Shown in pieces: positions 11,417 through 21,993 of a stretch of DNA of 64,000 bases. Source of the stretch: Ophiocordyceps camponoti-saundersi (nom. inval.) (taxonomy: Eukaryota > Ascomycota > Sordariomycetes > Hypocreales > Ophiocordycipitaceae); assembly GCA_003339415.1 (NCBI GenBank), contig PDHQ01000079.1, forward strand, positions 78,740-142,739, written 5' to 3'. The notes under the pieces were generated by a model. That model saw only the letters and a list, made by a program, of their open reading frames with translations, made no database searches and had not been told where the DNA came from. A program made the position numbers and the translations under genes. Position 1 is the first letter of the stretch. The number at the start of each line of letters is the position of its first letter.

Positions 11417-13474
11417 TCAGCTACCCTTCCTTGAATGGACCCTCTTCAGTTCGGCCTTGACGGAATCAAGAGACCGACGCAACTCCGAAGGCTCGTTGAG
11501 GGCTTCAAAGACGGATGATATGGCCAACTCCCCGCACTCATCGTGCTCGCCGCGTCTCTCGGAAAGATCTCGCTTCCGAAGTTGGAGGCCCGGCTTGGGC
11601 ACGTAGCAGCTATCCTCGGAGCGTCCGGCCCGCAGCTGACATATTTCCTCGGTCTTGCAGTCGTCGCGACACTCGGCCGGCTTCCAGTTTCGACTCTTGC
11701 GCGCGACGTAGGCGTCGAAGAGGTCGTCGTCTGCCTCCATGGCCTCGGTCAGGTTATGCCAGAAGGCGGGCGTTAGCTCTTCCTTGGGATCCGTCACCGG
11801 AGGGTTTACTTTGGGACCGTAGGCCTCCTTGGCGGAATAGAGCTTCGTCCATCTGGGCTTCGACTTGAATGCCGGGTCGGTCATGTCGGCCACGTAGGTT
11901 ATCGAGTCGAGAACGCCGTAGGTTTCGGGGTCGATTTCGTATACCCGGAAGGCGGGCATGCCGGAGGTTGGCGTCAGAGAGGGCGCGATATACGATGTTA
12001 GCCGTGCGTTTGCCGCGTTCCTCTGTGTATAATCGCTATAGGTGATGGCGAAGTGGTCGACGTGGGTATGGCCGTAGAACATGGCGGCGATGGTGGAAGA
12101 GTAGCGGTTAAAGACTTGGTCTAGGAAGTTTGACTTATCGCGGACAGTGTCTTTATCACCCGGAGGAGTGTGTCCGATAATAAAGACGTGTTCGCCCTTT
12201 GTCTCGGCGGCTTGAAGCTCGCGAACAAGCCAGGCAAGTTGATCGTCTGGGTCTTTCTCGTCTATATCTCGATAGACCCATAGGTTAAGTCGATAGTAGA
12301 GATTGGTATTCAGCGAGATGATACGAAGGTTACTACCCCCTGGAACCTTGCTCGAGTAGGAGCCGTACTCTCGCCTGTCACACTGGGCATCGTCATCGAT
12401 CCAATGAGACCAGAGATTCGAGAGCTGATGGTAAAGGCCTCGGTTTTCCTTGACGGCTGCGAGGGTCGGGAACAAGTTGGTCGGATGAGCCTCGTGGTTG
12501 CCAGCGGTAGCGAAGACGGGTTTTCCGTTGAGTTTCGACTTCATCTTTCCGTATGCGTCATCAACTGTCATGGGCTTGCCTTAGCTATCATGAACTTGGG
12601 TCGATAGAGCTAGGGGACGAACTGATTTTCTTGTTATAATCCGCCGTCGTGTTCCAAACGGCGTGATCGACAATATCGCCCGTGAAGATGGCGAAGGATG
12701 CATCAGGTGCAATCTCCATCATGGCTTCGTACATGCTATCCTCCAACGTCTTGGGCGCGTCACATCTGTGATCTCCAAACGGCCCGGCGGGCGACTCATT
12801 GTTACAGGGCTTGTCCTCATCCGTGTAAGACCTTTTTGTTTGCAAATCCTCAGCAACCAAACTTGCCCGTGGACCGGGACAAAAACTCACCTGCAGCAAA
12901 TCGGCTTCTTGCAATCGGTGTTGGCGCCTTCTTCATATAATGGGTCGATGTGTATGTCGGAAAAGTGAATGACCTTGATTGGGGCTTTGCCGCTCGGGCT
13001 CGGCCTCCTTCTGGGGCATGAATCTTTGGCCGGTAGGGGGACCTTCCAGGGCTCGAATTTGGGTAGTTCGCAAACGCCTGCCATGGTCGTGCACATGGCG
13101 TCGAAGGCCTTGGAGTTGTCCTCGACCCTTTGTAGGACTTGGGCTATGGCATGTGCCTGATGCTTAAAGGAGCCGTGACAGACATCCTTGTCTACATTGG
13201 GTATTTCATCGCATTTCCCTTGCAACCACTGGATGAAAGAGTCTGGGCTAGCATTTGCCAGCTTCTTGCCTTCAGACAGGATATCCTATTCAGTGTCACT
13301 TGGTCAGCCCTTGCAACGGGGGAGGCTTCGAGAGTCGGCTTAGGGCACCTTGCATCCCGAGCACCCGAACAGGTTGGTGGCAAGGCCTGCTGCTGCGTTC
13401 CATGCATCGGAGAAGCCATACTCGTCGGCTGCGGCACCGAGGATGAGGAGGGTGAGGATGATACTGATAAGCAT
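11417..13474 (-). CDS. secreted acid sphingomyelinase (saposin-B plus calcineurin-like phosphoesterase)
   Basis: Exons on the minus strand are 13349-13474, 12891-13285, 12623-12831 and 11417-12564, with introns of 63, 59 and 58 bp, all in phase, giving 625 residues. The usual length of fungal acid sphingomyelinases is about 630. The N-terminus is a signal peptide (MLISIILTLLILGAAA), followed by a Cys-rich saposin-like region (to about residue 130). The metallophosphoesterase core then carries the two-metal motifs FSDIHIDPLY, FTGDIVDH, AGNHEAHP, GHTPPG and GHTHVDH. The enzyme cleaves sphingomyelin to ceramide and phosphocholine in the secretory pathway or outside the cell. A TATA box 60 bp upstream supports the start. 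It follows the toxin-like gene on the same strand, so both could act on host membranes, but fungal members also serve in general lipid metabolism. Confidence 0.93.
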
Positions 13475-13534
13475 GACTTTGGTTGAAGAAGCGTAACTTG
13501 ATGGCCAAGATGAATGCAGTGGTCATGCCGTCCC

Positions 13535-13542
13535 TTTATAAG
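13535..13542 (-). promoter_or_regulatory. TATA box of the sphingomyelinase gene
   Basis: TTATAAAG on the minus strand lies about 60 bp upstream of the ATG at 13474, a normal distance for a short fungal leader. It supports the chosen start. Confidence 0.55.
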
Positions 13543-14797
13543 TGCTAAACGAGCCATGCAATTCTCATGGCTTCATCGATTACGCGATATTCACCGAGTG
13601 GGTTCGAATTTCCTACTAGTGGCCTCGTATAACCCGTAGGATCTGATCTTCCCGTCCCTCGGCAGGGTGGACAGGGGATGAAGCGCTGGATGTTACTGGG
13701 CCCAGTATATTGTTTTCATAGTCCGGAGCGACAGAAGGGGATGAACGAGGCTGACTCCGGCGACGATTACCGCTAGACGGGTCTTTGCCGAGACATGGGA
13801 TCCATGCGTGCGGTAGCTCTTCAGGGGGTTAGCTCGATAGGCTCGTCCCGGGGAGATGATCAAACTACTAATCGACGATCATTCACTCTATCAAAGCATG
13901 ATGTGGATTATATTCATCGACTCTCCATCTAACGGCACGGCAAAGCATCCGGTTTCCCCCCGTCTGCAATCCAGCAAAGGAATTCTGCTTCTGTTAACCT
14001 CGACTCAACCACTTCGCCAAGGTTGACCTGATCTGCCGTGCCTCAATCTCGGCGGCGAGTTTCAGAGCAGATGAGTCAAGTTCCCCTTCATCCATGAATC
14101 GTGGCAGGTTGGAGATGATGGACAGCTAGAAGACGAAAGCTTACCGTTGAGGCAAACGACACCATCATCAGCATCAACAACCTCGGACAAGCGAATAGAC
14201 TTGAGGCCCTGGCTACAAGTACATTCAATATCATTTCTCGCAGCCTACGCACCGCATAGACACAAACCTACCTGGGTACCTATGTACAGAGATCAGCCTG
14301 ATGCCGTGTCAAGCAGCCTTGTCGTCATAGATGTCGATATTCACCCGCCGGTATAGAGTACCGGCATAAAGATGGTCAGACTCAGTCCGCCCGTAGGCGT
14401 CCCGTACACGAGTCGAGCGAACACTAGGTCGGTCATCACCATCTGTAAGCCTCTTGCGAGTGGCTCATCCCTTAATCTCCTTGTTGCTTCACTCTCACCG
14501 TTCATTCTGTCACCGGAAAATACGCCTTTCCACACACCTGATCCGACGCCTTCTCGCCGGATACGAGCAACATGGACGAGTGGTGCGAAACCCGCGGAGG
14601 CCAAGGGGCCGTGTACATGCACATATGGGCAAGGTGAACCGTAGCCATCTACCATCTACCTCCGATGCGATAGATGTTCTGCCAAAATATACATCGCTTC
14701 TCCTGCCTCCAGCCGTCTAAAGGAGGGTATCTGTAGCCTTACTTGCCGTATGTTCGCTTGCGGCATCGGAAAGACCGTGTCATGTCAAGATGCCCAC
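13543..14797. other. intergenic region, no recognised gene
   Basis: About 1.25 kb of normal base composition. Short reading frames exist on both strands (for example 14341-14655 minus), but none has a recognisable motif, intron support or neighbouring exon. Nothing else was seen. Confidence 0.45.
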
Positions 14798-15786
14798 TCA
14801 TATGTCATTTGAACCATCAAAACTTTCCATCACGTCTTCCGCGCGTCGTCGCTTATACCGGGAGGAAAACCACGCAGCTTGCCATGGGCATACGAGATCC
14901 GCCAGGTCCAACAAAATCCCCGGACTCTTCCAGTTCGCTGCTCGAAAGGGTACGAGACAAAATCCGCTAAGCCAGAAAAGATCCAAGCTGGATTGAACCA
15001 CGTCCGCGGCGAAGGCGCCGTGATGGTCGGGCAAATATTCGTAAACTATAGCGTAGTAAGTTTCGTGCCCCGAGATTTCACGCCTAAGGCCGTCAATCTG
15101 TATTGCTCGGGGCCGTAGATGGGCGCGTAGAGCGTAGAGCTGCTCACTCTCAACCGTCGTCCAGCCAAAGGCTTTTCTCGTCTGTGGAAGATTGGAATAG
15201 TTGATGGCGCCAGGCGTATCTCGGAACCGCTGCCGACGACGACCCTCGTCAGAAAAGGCGTGTAGATTTTGCAGCGCTCCGCGAAGCGTTTTCGGCTCGG
15301 GGTTGAGCCAAATCGACTCGGCGTCTTGCTCGACTGCGAGTCGTATCATCTGAAGTATCGAAGCATTTTGGCACTCCCGCTGAAGAGCCCAATACTGCGT
15401 ATCTCCAGGAGCTTGGTTATCCCAGAACTTTGGTTGTCGTTAGCCAACCGCCGTGACTGCGCTTGCAGATGAAGACATACTACTTTGAGCGCAACGACCT
15501 GACGGCCAATTTCTGCCTTCCACACGATGCCATCCATACCATAGCCGAGAAGCTTGATGAAGTTCAAATTACCTTGTAGATTACAACGCTTTAGCAAAGG
15601 GCGACGGAAATCTGCCCAGGCGCATGTGATTGTGGTCTCGTCCATCAGCCTCTCATCGCGAAATGGCTGCTGCTTCTCCTTTTGGTATCTCCTGTCGAAG
15701 TCGGACACGAACGAGCTGGGTTCTGGGGGGCGCCACTGTATACGCTCGAATAACGACATGATTCTGGCTTGTGTTTTGCATCTCAT
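14798..15786 (-). CDS. fungal protein-kinase-like / FTA2-like protein
   Basis: Exons are 15481-15786 and 14798-15427 on the minus strand. The 53-bp intron has a GTATGT donor and a CTAAC branch, and 311 residues are encoded. The first exon holds a kinase-like glycine-rich loop and lysine strand (LLGYGMDGIVWKAEI then VALKV). Splicing continues this as FWDNQAPGDTQYWALQREC, matching the pattern of a large fungal family annotated as protein-kinase-like or kinetochore Sim4 subunit FTA2-like. The C-terminus has YYAIVYEYLP and GILLDLADLV, where a DFG-like element would sit, but no HRD catalytic loop is evident. It may therefore be a pseudokinase. An internal ATG at 15759 (MSLFER) is an alternative start. 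The family is expanded in Sordariomycetes with no clear role, and the FTA2 label is tentative. Confidence 0.75.
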
Positions 15787-16235
15787 GGCGTTTCCGGCGA
15801 GATGTCGTTTCCCTTGGCCAGGCTTAGTAAGCTCTGCTTGATTGCGGCTGGACCGGGCTGCCTACCACAACCTTGTGGTTGCGCCCTTGTATGTAGAAGC
15901 CACAAGTTCACCATGGACCACATCACCGTGGTCCAGCAGCACTCACAGAGGTGTTGAGAGGTTTAGTTCATCACTGTAGCCGTCCCACGGCAAACTTGTC
16001 ATGGAGAAGCCAAGGCGTCAATTCAGAAGCAACTAATCAAGGATGGCTTTATGAGTCTTGACAGTGACATGTTCGCACAGATGGGACGTTAGTATCCGTA
16101 TTTATCCCCCATCTCAAAGACATTACGTTTAGAATAGAACAAGGGCTTCATTCTCTAGCAAGCCTCCATCGCCAGTCCATGTGCGGATAAGCGGCATGCA
16201 AATGATCCTGTACTTCTCCGACGCCGCTCGACTTC
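15787..16235. other. intergenic region, possible lost 5' part of the TPR-ankyrin gene
   Basis: This includes the promoter side of the minus-strand kinase-like gene. No further TPR-like exon upstream of 16236 could be read with confidence, so the true 5' end of the decayed gene is either eroded or unrecognisable. Confidence 0.35.
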
Positions 16236-17834
16236 ATGGGAGAGCTGGGAAGGACTAACCGCCGGTTGGGTCGGTATGAGAGAGCGAGGGAAATGCTCGA
16301 AACGGTCATGATGGCCTGACAAGGTCGAATTCCAAGGCGCGCTCGGCGTCACGTATCGTCTCATGCATCGCCTTGAAGATGCCAAGTTGGCCTTTTCCAG
16401 ACAGTACGCTCGAGATGCAGATGTGCAGAGCTATAGGTAACCTCGGCATGGTGAACTACCAGCTGTCTCAACAGTACGAGGATGAACAGCTGCTGTATAC
16501 GGCTATAGACCAGCTTAAACAGCGAGTTGAGACATGTAGAGAGCTGGCAGAGAGGCATTCGCAGCATCAATATAACGAAGCCTCGAAAAGCCTTCTACAG
16601 ACCTGGAGAGTCATCGGCCTTGGACGTCTATCCCTATGCTACTATGCCCTAAACAATGCCAATGAAGCTACCAACACGGCCCTTGCCGCTCACCGGCTAA
16701 CCAAAGACTCACCCGACGCGACGGTAAAGGCCATAACGCGCTTCATCTACAGCCGTACCTTGCTCCTACGGGGCCTCCGTAAGGAAGCGCTCAGCCTTTT
16801 CAAAACGCCACGAACATGCAGCCCAGCCATAGCCTTCGCCAAAGAGCCGTCTCGGGAACACAGGACGTAGCTCAAAGAGCTGGTCGACATCGGAGCCGAC
16901 ATGAACATCGTAGACCAAGACGGCTACACCGCCCTCGACCATGCCATCTTCAACGGAGACGGCGAGACCGAGGCCCTACTTCTCACGGGCCTGAGAAAGA
17001 ACGCCCTGCAGAAGATAGATGTTCAGCTTACGGATTCCCGTCTTCGGAAGCTGTACCGCGAGCTGTTCCAGGAGAAGATGCTACCCGTCCTTCTGACCGG
17101 CGGACCGGATTGCCTACAGCGGCTGAGACGTACATACGACCAAGTCCTCGCCTCGGACGAGTCTAAGAGACAAGTCTTAGACAGTCTCAAGTATGTGCCG
17201 TGGCTTCACTTCTCTTCATCTGGAAGGCTTCCTTCCTTCATCGACGGAAAGGTGGTGGAATGGGGAAACTGCACTTCGTCGGCAGACTTTCTCATCTTCA
17301 TCCCCTACCGCTGGAGGACCGACGACGTCTCCTCTTTTCCAGATGACGAGCATCAGACGCAGTATCTGAGAATGAAGGCTGCGGTGGAAGAGCTGCTACG
17401 TCTTCACCCATCAATCGACCGTCACAAGGTCGGCATCTGGGCGGTATCTGAAGCAAAGAACCTTTGTCAACTTGTCTCACCTGGAGAAGGCTGACATTAG
17501 ACAGGACTACGCCTGCATCGACCAGACTGATCCGGGCCATGGGGTGAGCGCTCTTCGACTCATCATCGCCCAGTGCGACGCCATTATCAGTCTCGTCGAT
17601 GACGATTACTACGACCGTGCCTGGTGCTCGGTCGAGGTTTCCATGGCACAGACTCTTAGAAGATCGCATGGATTGCACATGTGGTATGAGCAAGTTGCTG
17701 GTGATGGCAACTCAGGATGGAGGCTCGAAGAAGGCCGGAGTCGAGAGTTGAGCGTCAACGACAAGGAGCTCACCTATGAGGATGATCGGCACAAGATTAA
17801 CTTCTTGGAGAGGCAGAGCAGACTCTTGGGGTGA
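16236..17834 (+). pseudogene. decayed TPR-ankyrin-TIR-like protein gene
   Basis: Protein-like sequence runs through three frames. Frame 1 (from ATG 16236) reads like a TPR helix pair (LGRYERAREMLETVM) and ends at TGA 16317-16319. Frame 2 continues it (GALGVTYRLMHRLEDAK) to about 16430. Frame 3 (16401 on) gives CRAIGNLGMVNYQLSQQ, then an in-frame TAG at 16868-16870, then ankyrin-like sequence (DQDGYTALDHAIFNGDGE). After a good intron (17444-17504, GTATCT donor, CTGAC branch) comes a TIR-like C-terminal domain: FLIFIPYRW, IWADYACIDQ and DDYYDRAWCSVEV. The last has the WxxxE spacing of the TIR catalytic glutamate. The C-terminal exon is intact and ends at 17834. Two frameshifts plus one nonsense codon argue for a pseudogene; sequencing error at all three sites is the alternative. 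Confidence 0.68.
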
Positions 17835-18640
17835 ATGACAAGGCTCATACGGATAGTCTTCTCCTCCATCTCCCTCATCGATCATTACAACGCTATGCCA
17901 TGCCGCTCAGCCGCAGCACGCCATCTGCTGTAGTATCAACGACTCGACATAGGCACACACCGCTTCTCTCGTACATACGGGTGAGTCGACCTCTTCCACC
18001 ATGCAGCTCAATTCAACCGTCCTCTAGCCACAGTTACCTATCTATGGAGGGCCTGTGATGAACTACATACATGCACAGACTTGTTGGCCTCGTACCCTCC
18101 GAAATAAACCCTCTCAACCAAGGCAGCTAGTCCCGGGACTTTTGAAAGCCCCTAAACCACATCTGCAGTTTGACCCGGAGCCGGAGCCCTGTCCTAAGCG
18201 CAGGCAGAGCGCTCCTTGCTTATCACCGCACGCAAGGGAAACTTCGTGCGGTTCTTGTAGCGGCAAAGACCCGAGAAGGACCTCGCGTCTTTCCGCCTCA
18301 TCCTCTGCCACCACCGTCACCACGACAACCACTAAAACCATCATCAACACATTCTCCTCAGAATCGACAAAACAAAAACAGAAGTGACGCGGCGCGGCGT
18401 CTGTCGTGGGGCCGAAGCATCAACCCTCTGGTCGTGTCACCACATGCGCAACGTCAAGGATGAGAGAGCATCGCTCACCCCCGAGAACCAGCTCGGAAGC
18501 GACTCTGGTTTCTGTCATCCCGTCTGATGCGTGAAGAGTGGTTTCAAAAGAGCGACTGAGTAATAGACATCCGCACAAGACGAGGAGCCCAATTTGCGAT
18601 GAATGTCCATACCATGGTAGAACCAAGAGAAAAGACGCGC
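17835..18640. other. convergent intergenic region
   Basis: Between the decayed TIR-like gene (+) and the esdC-like gene (-). There is no convincing protein. The sequence should hold both 3' untranslated regions. Confidence 0.5.
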
Positions 18641-19585
18641 TCAGCGAACGACGATGCCGTTCCGACGCTGACTCCGCTTCACGTAACGAGGAGGCTCCAT
18701 CTCGCTGTCGCTACCGCTGCTAGAGCAAGACGACTCTTCTCCAAAGCCGCAACGCTGACCGCCACAGTCAAGCTTGACACGCTCGCCCTTGCGGGTGATG
18801 CCGTAGCGCTCGCAAGTGCAAGAGCTGCAATCCGAGTTGGGCGTGCTGTATCCCGAGCGAGAAGAGCTGGGCGAAGAGCTGTCGGAGCGGTAGGAAAGCG
18901 AAGACGAGCCGGAAGACGAGACGGGGGACATGCCCAGGTGGTGCTGGTAGCTGGACTTATCGTCCTCGAAGCCGGCGCTGCCGAAGCGCGCCGTCAGCTC
19001 CTCGAGAGTCTCGTCGTCGCAGTAGTCGGTGTCGAGGATGTGCTTGGCCACGTGAGGAGACACGGGCTTCGGCGCCTTGATCTGCGAGACGGAGAGAGGT
19101 CGTCCCTTTGGGATGTCGACGGAGAGAGAGCCTCGACTGCTTCGCGAGGAGCTGTGATCTTTGGACGAAGACGAGGTCCGGTGTTCCTTGGAAGACGAAG
19201 ACGAGGACTGGTGCCGAGACGAAGTGCTCCGGCTGCTTGACTTGTGAGACGACGAGGAAGAAGTCTTCTGAGACGGCTGTTTCTTATCCGAAGGCACGTC
19301 GAGAATGTTCAACTCCCGTCCGGTCGTGGGCTCCGTGGTAGAAGCGACGCCAGGATTATGAGCAACATGATAGCCGTCAACAATATAGTAATACCAGTAT
19401 CGCTGACCAGCCTCCAGCGTCGCATTCTGAAACCGAAAAGTTCCCTTCCACGTCCCAGACTTGGAAGAAGACCGATCCTTGGACAAGGGAAGCTGACCGA
19501 CGTAACCGTCCCAAGAGCCAAGAAGGTGAACCGTCTTGACGCCAGACGAGACGCGAAGAGAAAAAGAGAGCTGGATGGCCGACAT
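18641..19585 (-). CDS. EsdC-like protein with glycogen-binding CBM48/AMPK-beta domain
   Basis: A single exon encoding 314 residues. Residues 1-95 form an AMPK-beta-type glycogen-binding (CBM48) fold: VHLLGSWDGYVGQLPL with the Trp and Gly of the carbohydrate site, WKGTFRF, and YWYYYIVDGYHVAHNP. A long Ser/His/Lys-rich linker follows (about 100-160), then a conserved stretch (KPVSPHVAKHILDTDYCDDE) and a Cys-containing C-terminus (CSSCTCERYGITRKGERVKL). This layout matches the fungal proteins annotated as GTP-binding protein EsdC. In Aspergillus nidulans EsdC is an early sexual development protein controlled by VeA. The protein is cytosolic, with no signal peptide. The GTP-binding label in databases is not supported by any motif here. 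The start is the ATG immediately before the CBM48 fold. Confidence 0.85.
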   Translation of the reverse strand: MSAIQLSFSLRVSSGVKTVHLLGSWDGYVGQLPLSKDRSSSKSGTWKGTFRFQNATLEAGQRYWYYYIVDGYHVAHNPGVASTTEPTTGRELNILDVPSDKKQPSQKTSSSSSHKSSSRSTSSRHQSSSSSSKEHRTSSSSKDHSSSRSSRGSLSVDIPKGRPLSVSQIKAPKPVSPHVAKHILDTDYCDDETLEELTARFGSAGFEDDKSSYQHHLGMSPVSSSGSSSLSYRSDSSSPSSSRSGYSTPNSDCSSCTCERYGITRKGERVKLDCGGQRCGFGEESSCSSSGSDSEMEPPRYVKRSQRRNGIVVR

Positions 19586-20814
19586 TGTTTCTTTTTTGAC
19601 TTGAAGTTATGACGGTTTCTGAGATTGAAGTTGACAAAAAAAAGTTGCCAGACGAGCAAGGGGAAAAGATCCGAGAGTAATTGTGATATTAGACGACGAC
19701 AAACCAGGTGCTGCTTTCGTTACGAGAAGCGTTTTGATGTTGAGCACGGGGAAATGATGAAGTCGCAAGAAGACGAGCGTAGATTCACACCAAAGAAACG
19801 TATAGAAGAGAAGTTCAAAAAAGGGGGAAAATAAATAAAGAGACTCTCTTCTCGTCTTGAAGCTGACCGGCAGCAGATTCTGAATAAGTGACGATGCAAA
19901 AACTGCCTTGAGCTTAGAAGTGTATAGGTTTGAAGACGAGAAGGGAGTTGATTAGAAGAGGAAAAAAAAGTGTAGAGAACCAGCTCCACGAGAAACAAGA
20001 CGAAGAGAAAGAGAAGGGGGAAGAAACAACCACAACCAAGAAACGGATCAACAATTGACAAGACTTGCTAAAGAAGAAGAGAAAGAAAAGAAGAGAAGAA
20101 GAGAGAGAAGGGGGGGGAAACTCTGCGAGGACTTATATTGATATCTCGATGCTTTGCTTGCTAGACTTTTCCTCCCCAGCCACCACCACACCACCTCCGC
20201 TCCTGTAGCTGCAGAAGAGGGCTACACGGGCCGAACACACGGCTGGGGGCCACCGACCAATGACGGGAGGCAAGCCATGGGAAGGGGGGTCCGGCGCTTA
20301 GGGAGTGTGGGAGGATCGCGCTGCATGAGGCCATTGGGTGGCCCGTCAGCGTCTAGGCGTGGGCCGTCATTGGGTCGTTGGCGGTAGTGTCGTCGTCATT
20401 CGACGCACATTCCAGGATCACGGCTGCGTGAAAAGATGCGAGTGTAGTCACTGTGAGTGTCTGTTGAGCTTGGTGAGGAACTTGTCCGGTAGACTCGGCA
20501 TTATTTGCTTCCCCCCTTTCCCGCGTGAACATGTTCTGTCGAGGTATGTATGGCATCCGCAATCACTGTGCATCTCCTTGACGGCACGTGCCGGGATTTC
20601 TTTTTCTTGTTTTTTTTCTCTCCTTTCGCGCCGTTTGCGCGCTGTCCCGACCGATTGTGTCATGAAGGCGTTTCTCCTTTCGCTTGACCTCCCTCTCGCT
20701 CTCGCCAACTCCCATGCGTACCGAGTCACATCTCCCATCCCGCTCTCGATATTCCTTCTCGTCCCGTAGATTTCCCTTAGATAGTTTCGTCGTCGGCGAC
20801 GGCAATCGAGAGGA
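19586..20814. other. esdC-like upstream region with purine-rich tract
   Basis: The plus strand from 19,660 to 20,125 is strongly A/G-rich (GAAGAA, GAGAGA), so on the esdC-like transcript strand this is a pyrimidine-rich leader and promoter. The remainder up to the end of the SmF gene contains no recognisable gene. Confidence 0.5.
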
Positions 20815-21146
20815 TCATCCATCCATTTTGGTGTCGCCGTTCTCGTTGGCGTCGACGCCGCGAATCCACAGCACGTTGTTGCACCTATCACGAACCAGTC
20901 ATGTAAGTGAAATAGATATCTTTCTGGACCCGGAGAATCCGCGCACCGAATCAGAACCTGTCCGAGGTGACCTCCTTCAGTGCCGCCCGTGTACTCCTTG
21001 GTCGACTCGAGCTGCAGATTCATGTAGCTGTCGATGGCCTTGAGCTGGCCGCGGTACTCCATCTCGCCCCATTTGAGGCGCACCGATACCGTCTTTTCCA
21101 CCAGGGCGGTGAGCATAGGTCGCGGGTTTATTGGGACGAGACTCAT
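20815..21146 (-). CDS. core spliceosomal protein SmF
   Basis: Exons are 20947-21146 and 20815-20884 on the minus strand, with a 62-bp intron (GTGCGC donor, GATAG acceptor), giving 89 residues against the usual 86-90 for SmF. The Sm1 motif is seen in VNPRPM-like INPRPMLTALVEKTVSV, RLKWGEMEYRG and IDSYMNLQLEST. The Sm2 motif is created across the splice as GQVLIRCNNVLWIRG. SmF is one of seven proteins in the ring bound to U1, U2, U4 and U5 snRNAs and is essential for splicing. It is a housekeeping gene and a useful anchor showing that this stretch is not a dispensable island. The symbol differs between fungi, so none is given. Confidence 0.95.
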
Positions 21147-21930
21147 TGTGGTGTTTGTGTGGATAGAGGATGTGTTGCTTGTCTATCGCGAGGCTGAAGC
21201 CTGTGACGAGGCTTGGCTGGATTTTCACGCGCCGCGATATCGATGTGATTACATACGTATATGCATAGATGCATATTCGTGAAAGAAGAAGAAGATCGAG
21301 TCATGTATCTAACGAGTTTCCCCTTATCTTTCCGTCCGAGATGTAGATAAACGGTATATCAAGGTGGGGGCATCAGGCACTGCTATAACCCTGCCACTCC
21401 CACACAGCGCACCTGCATAGAGGCACGGGGAGGGCTACCCGGTCTTCAACTTGAAGTGGAATATACATACGGCCTCAGAGATATGTGTCTAGATACTCAC
21501 TTACGACATTCCGTTCGCTTTCTCCCAGGCACTGGTCAGATCAGTCGTCAAGTTGCCAGTGATTCTTCTCAGTCCATCTTTGCTTCGTCGACACATAAAA
21601 ACATGCTTGGCCACGTTCGCACGGCCAATCAAGACTCATGCATCCTGCAATCTGCATTTTACCGACCATCGGCGGTGGCTTGACCCTCTTTGACTTTGTT
21701 TTTCCACTTCGAATTGTGCGGTGAGACTGTGCAACACCACTCACGCATATTCCATGGCAGCGATGTTATGGCGCAAGAACTACACTACATGGAGGCAGGG
21801 TTGCAGGCCTACCGTGCCTACTGGGGGCCCTATATGGCGGCCTACCGATGGCTCAGCCAATAGTCCGACAAGAGTTTTCTATCGAGTTTTCTTCCACGTC
21901 AGCTGAATGCCGGGGTCTCTTTTGTGCGCA
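21147..21930. other. intergenic region between divergent SmF and CHAT genes
   Basis: Bidirectional promoter space between SmF (-) and the CHAT gene (+). No protein or RNA gene was recognised. Confidence 0.5.
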
Positions 21931-21937
21931 TATAAGC
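21931..21937 (+). promoter_or_regulatory. TATA box of the TPR-CHAT gene
   Basis: TATAAGC lies 63 bp upstream of ATG 21994. Its position downstream of the alternative ATG at 21907 favours 21994 as the real start. Confidence 0.55.
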
Positions 21938-21993
21938 TTACGTCCTCGTCGTTTGTCGAAGGAGGGGCGATCGGAGATGTCTTTCTCTCAATC

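Noticed and set aside
13595..13610. GGTTCGAATTTCC resembling a tRNA T-loop
   Set aside because: The flanking bases do not pair as a T-stem, and no acceptor or anticodon arm could be drawn.
18599..19240. 213-codon plus-strand frame opposite the esdC-like gene
   Set aside because: Arg/Ala/Val-rich antisense of a Ser-rich coding exon with no motif.
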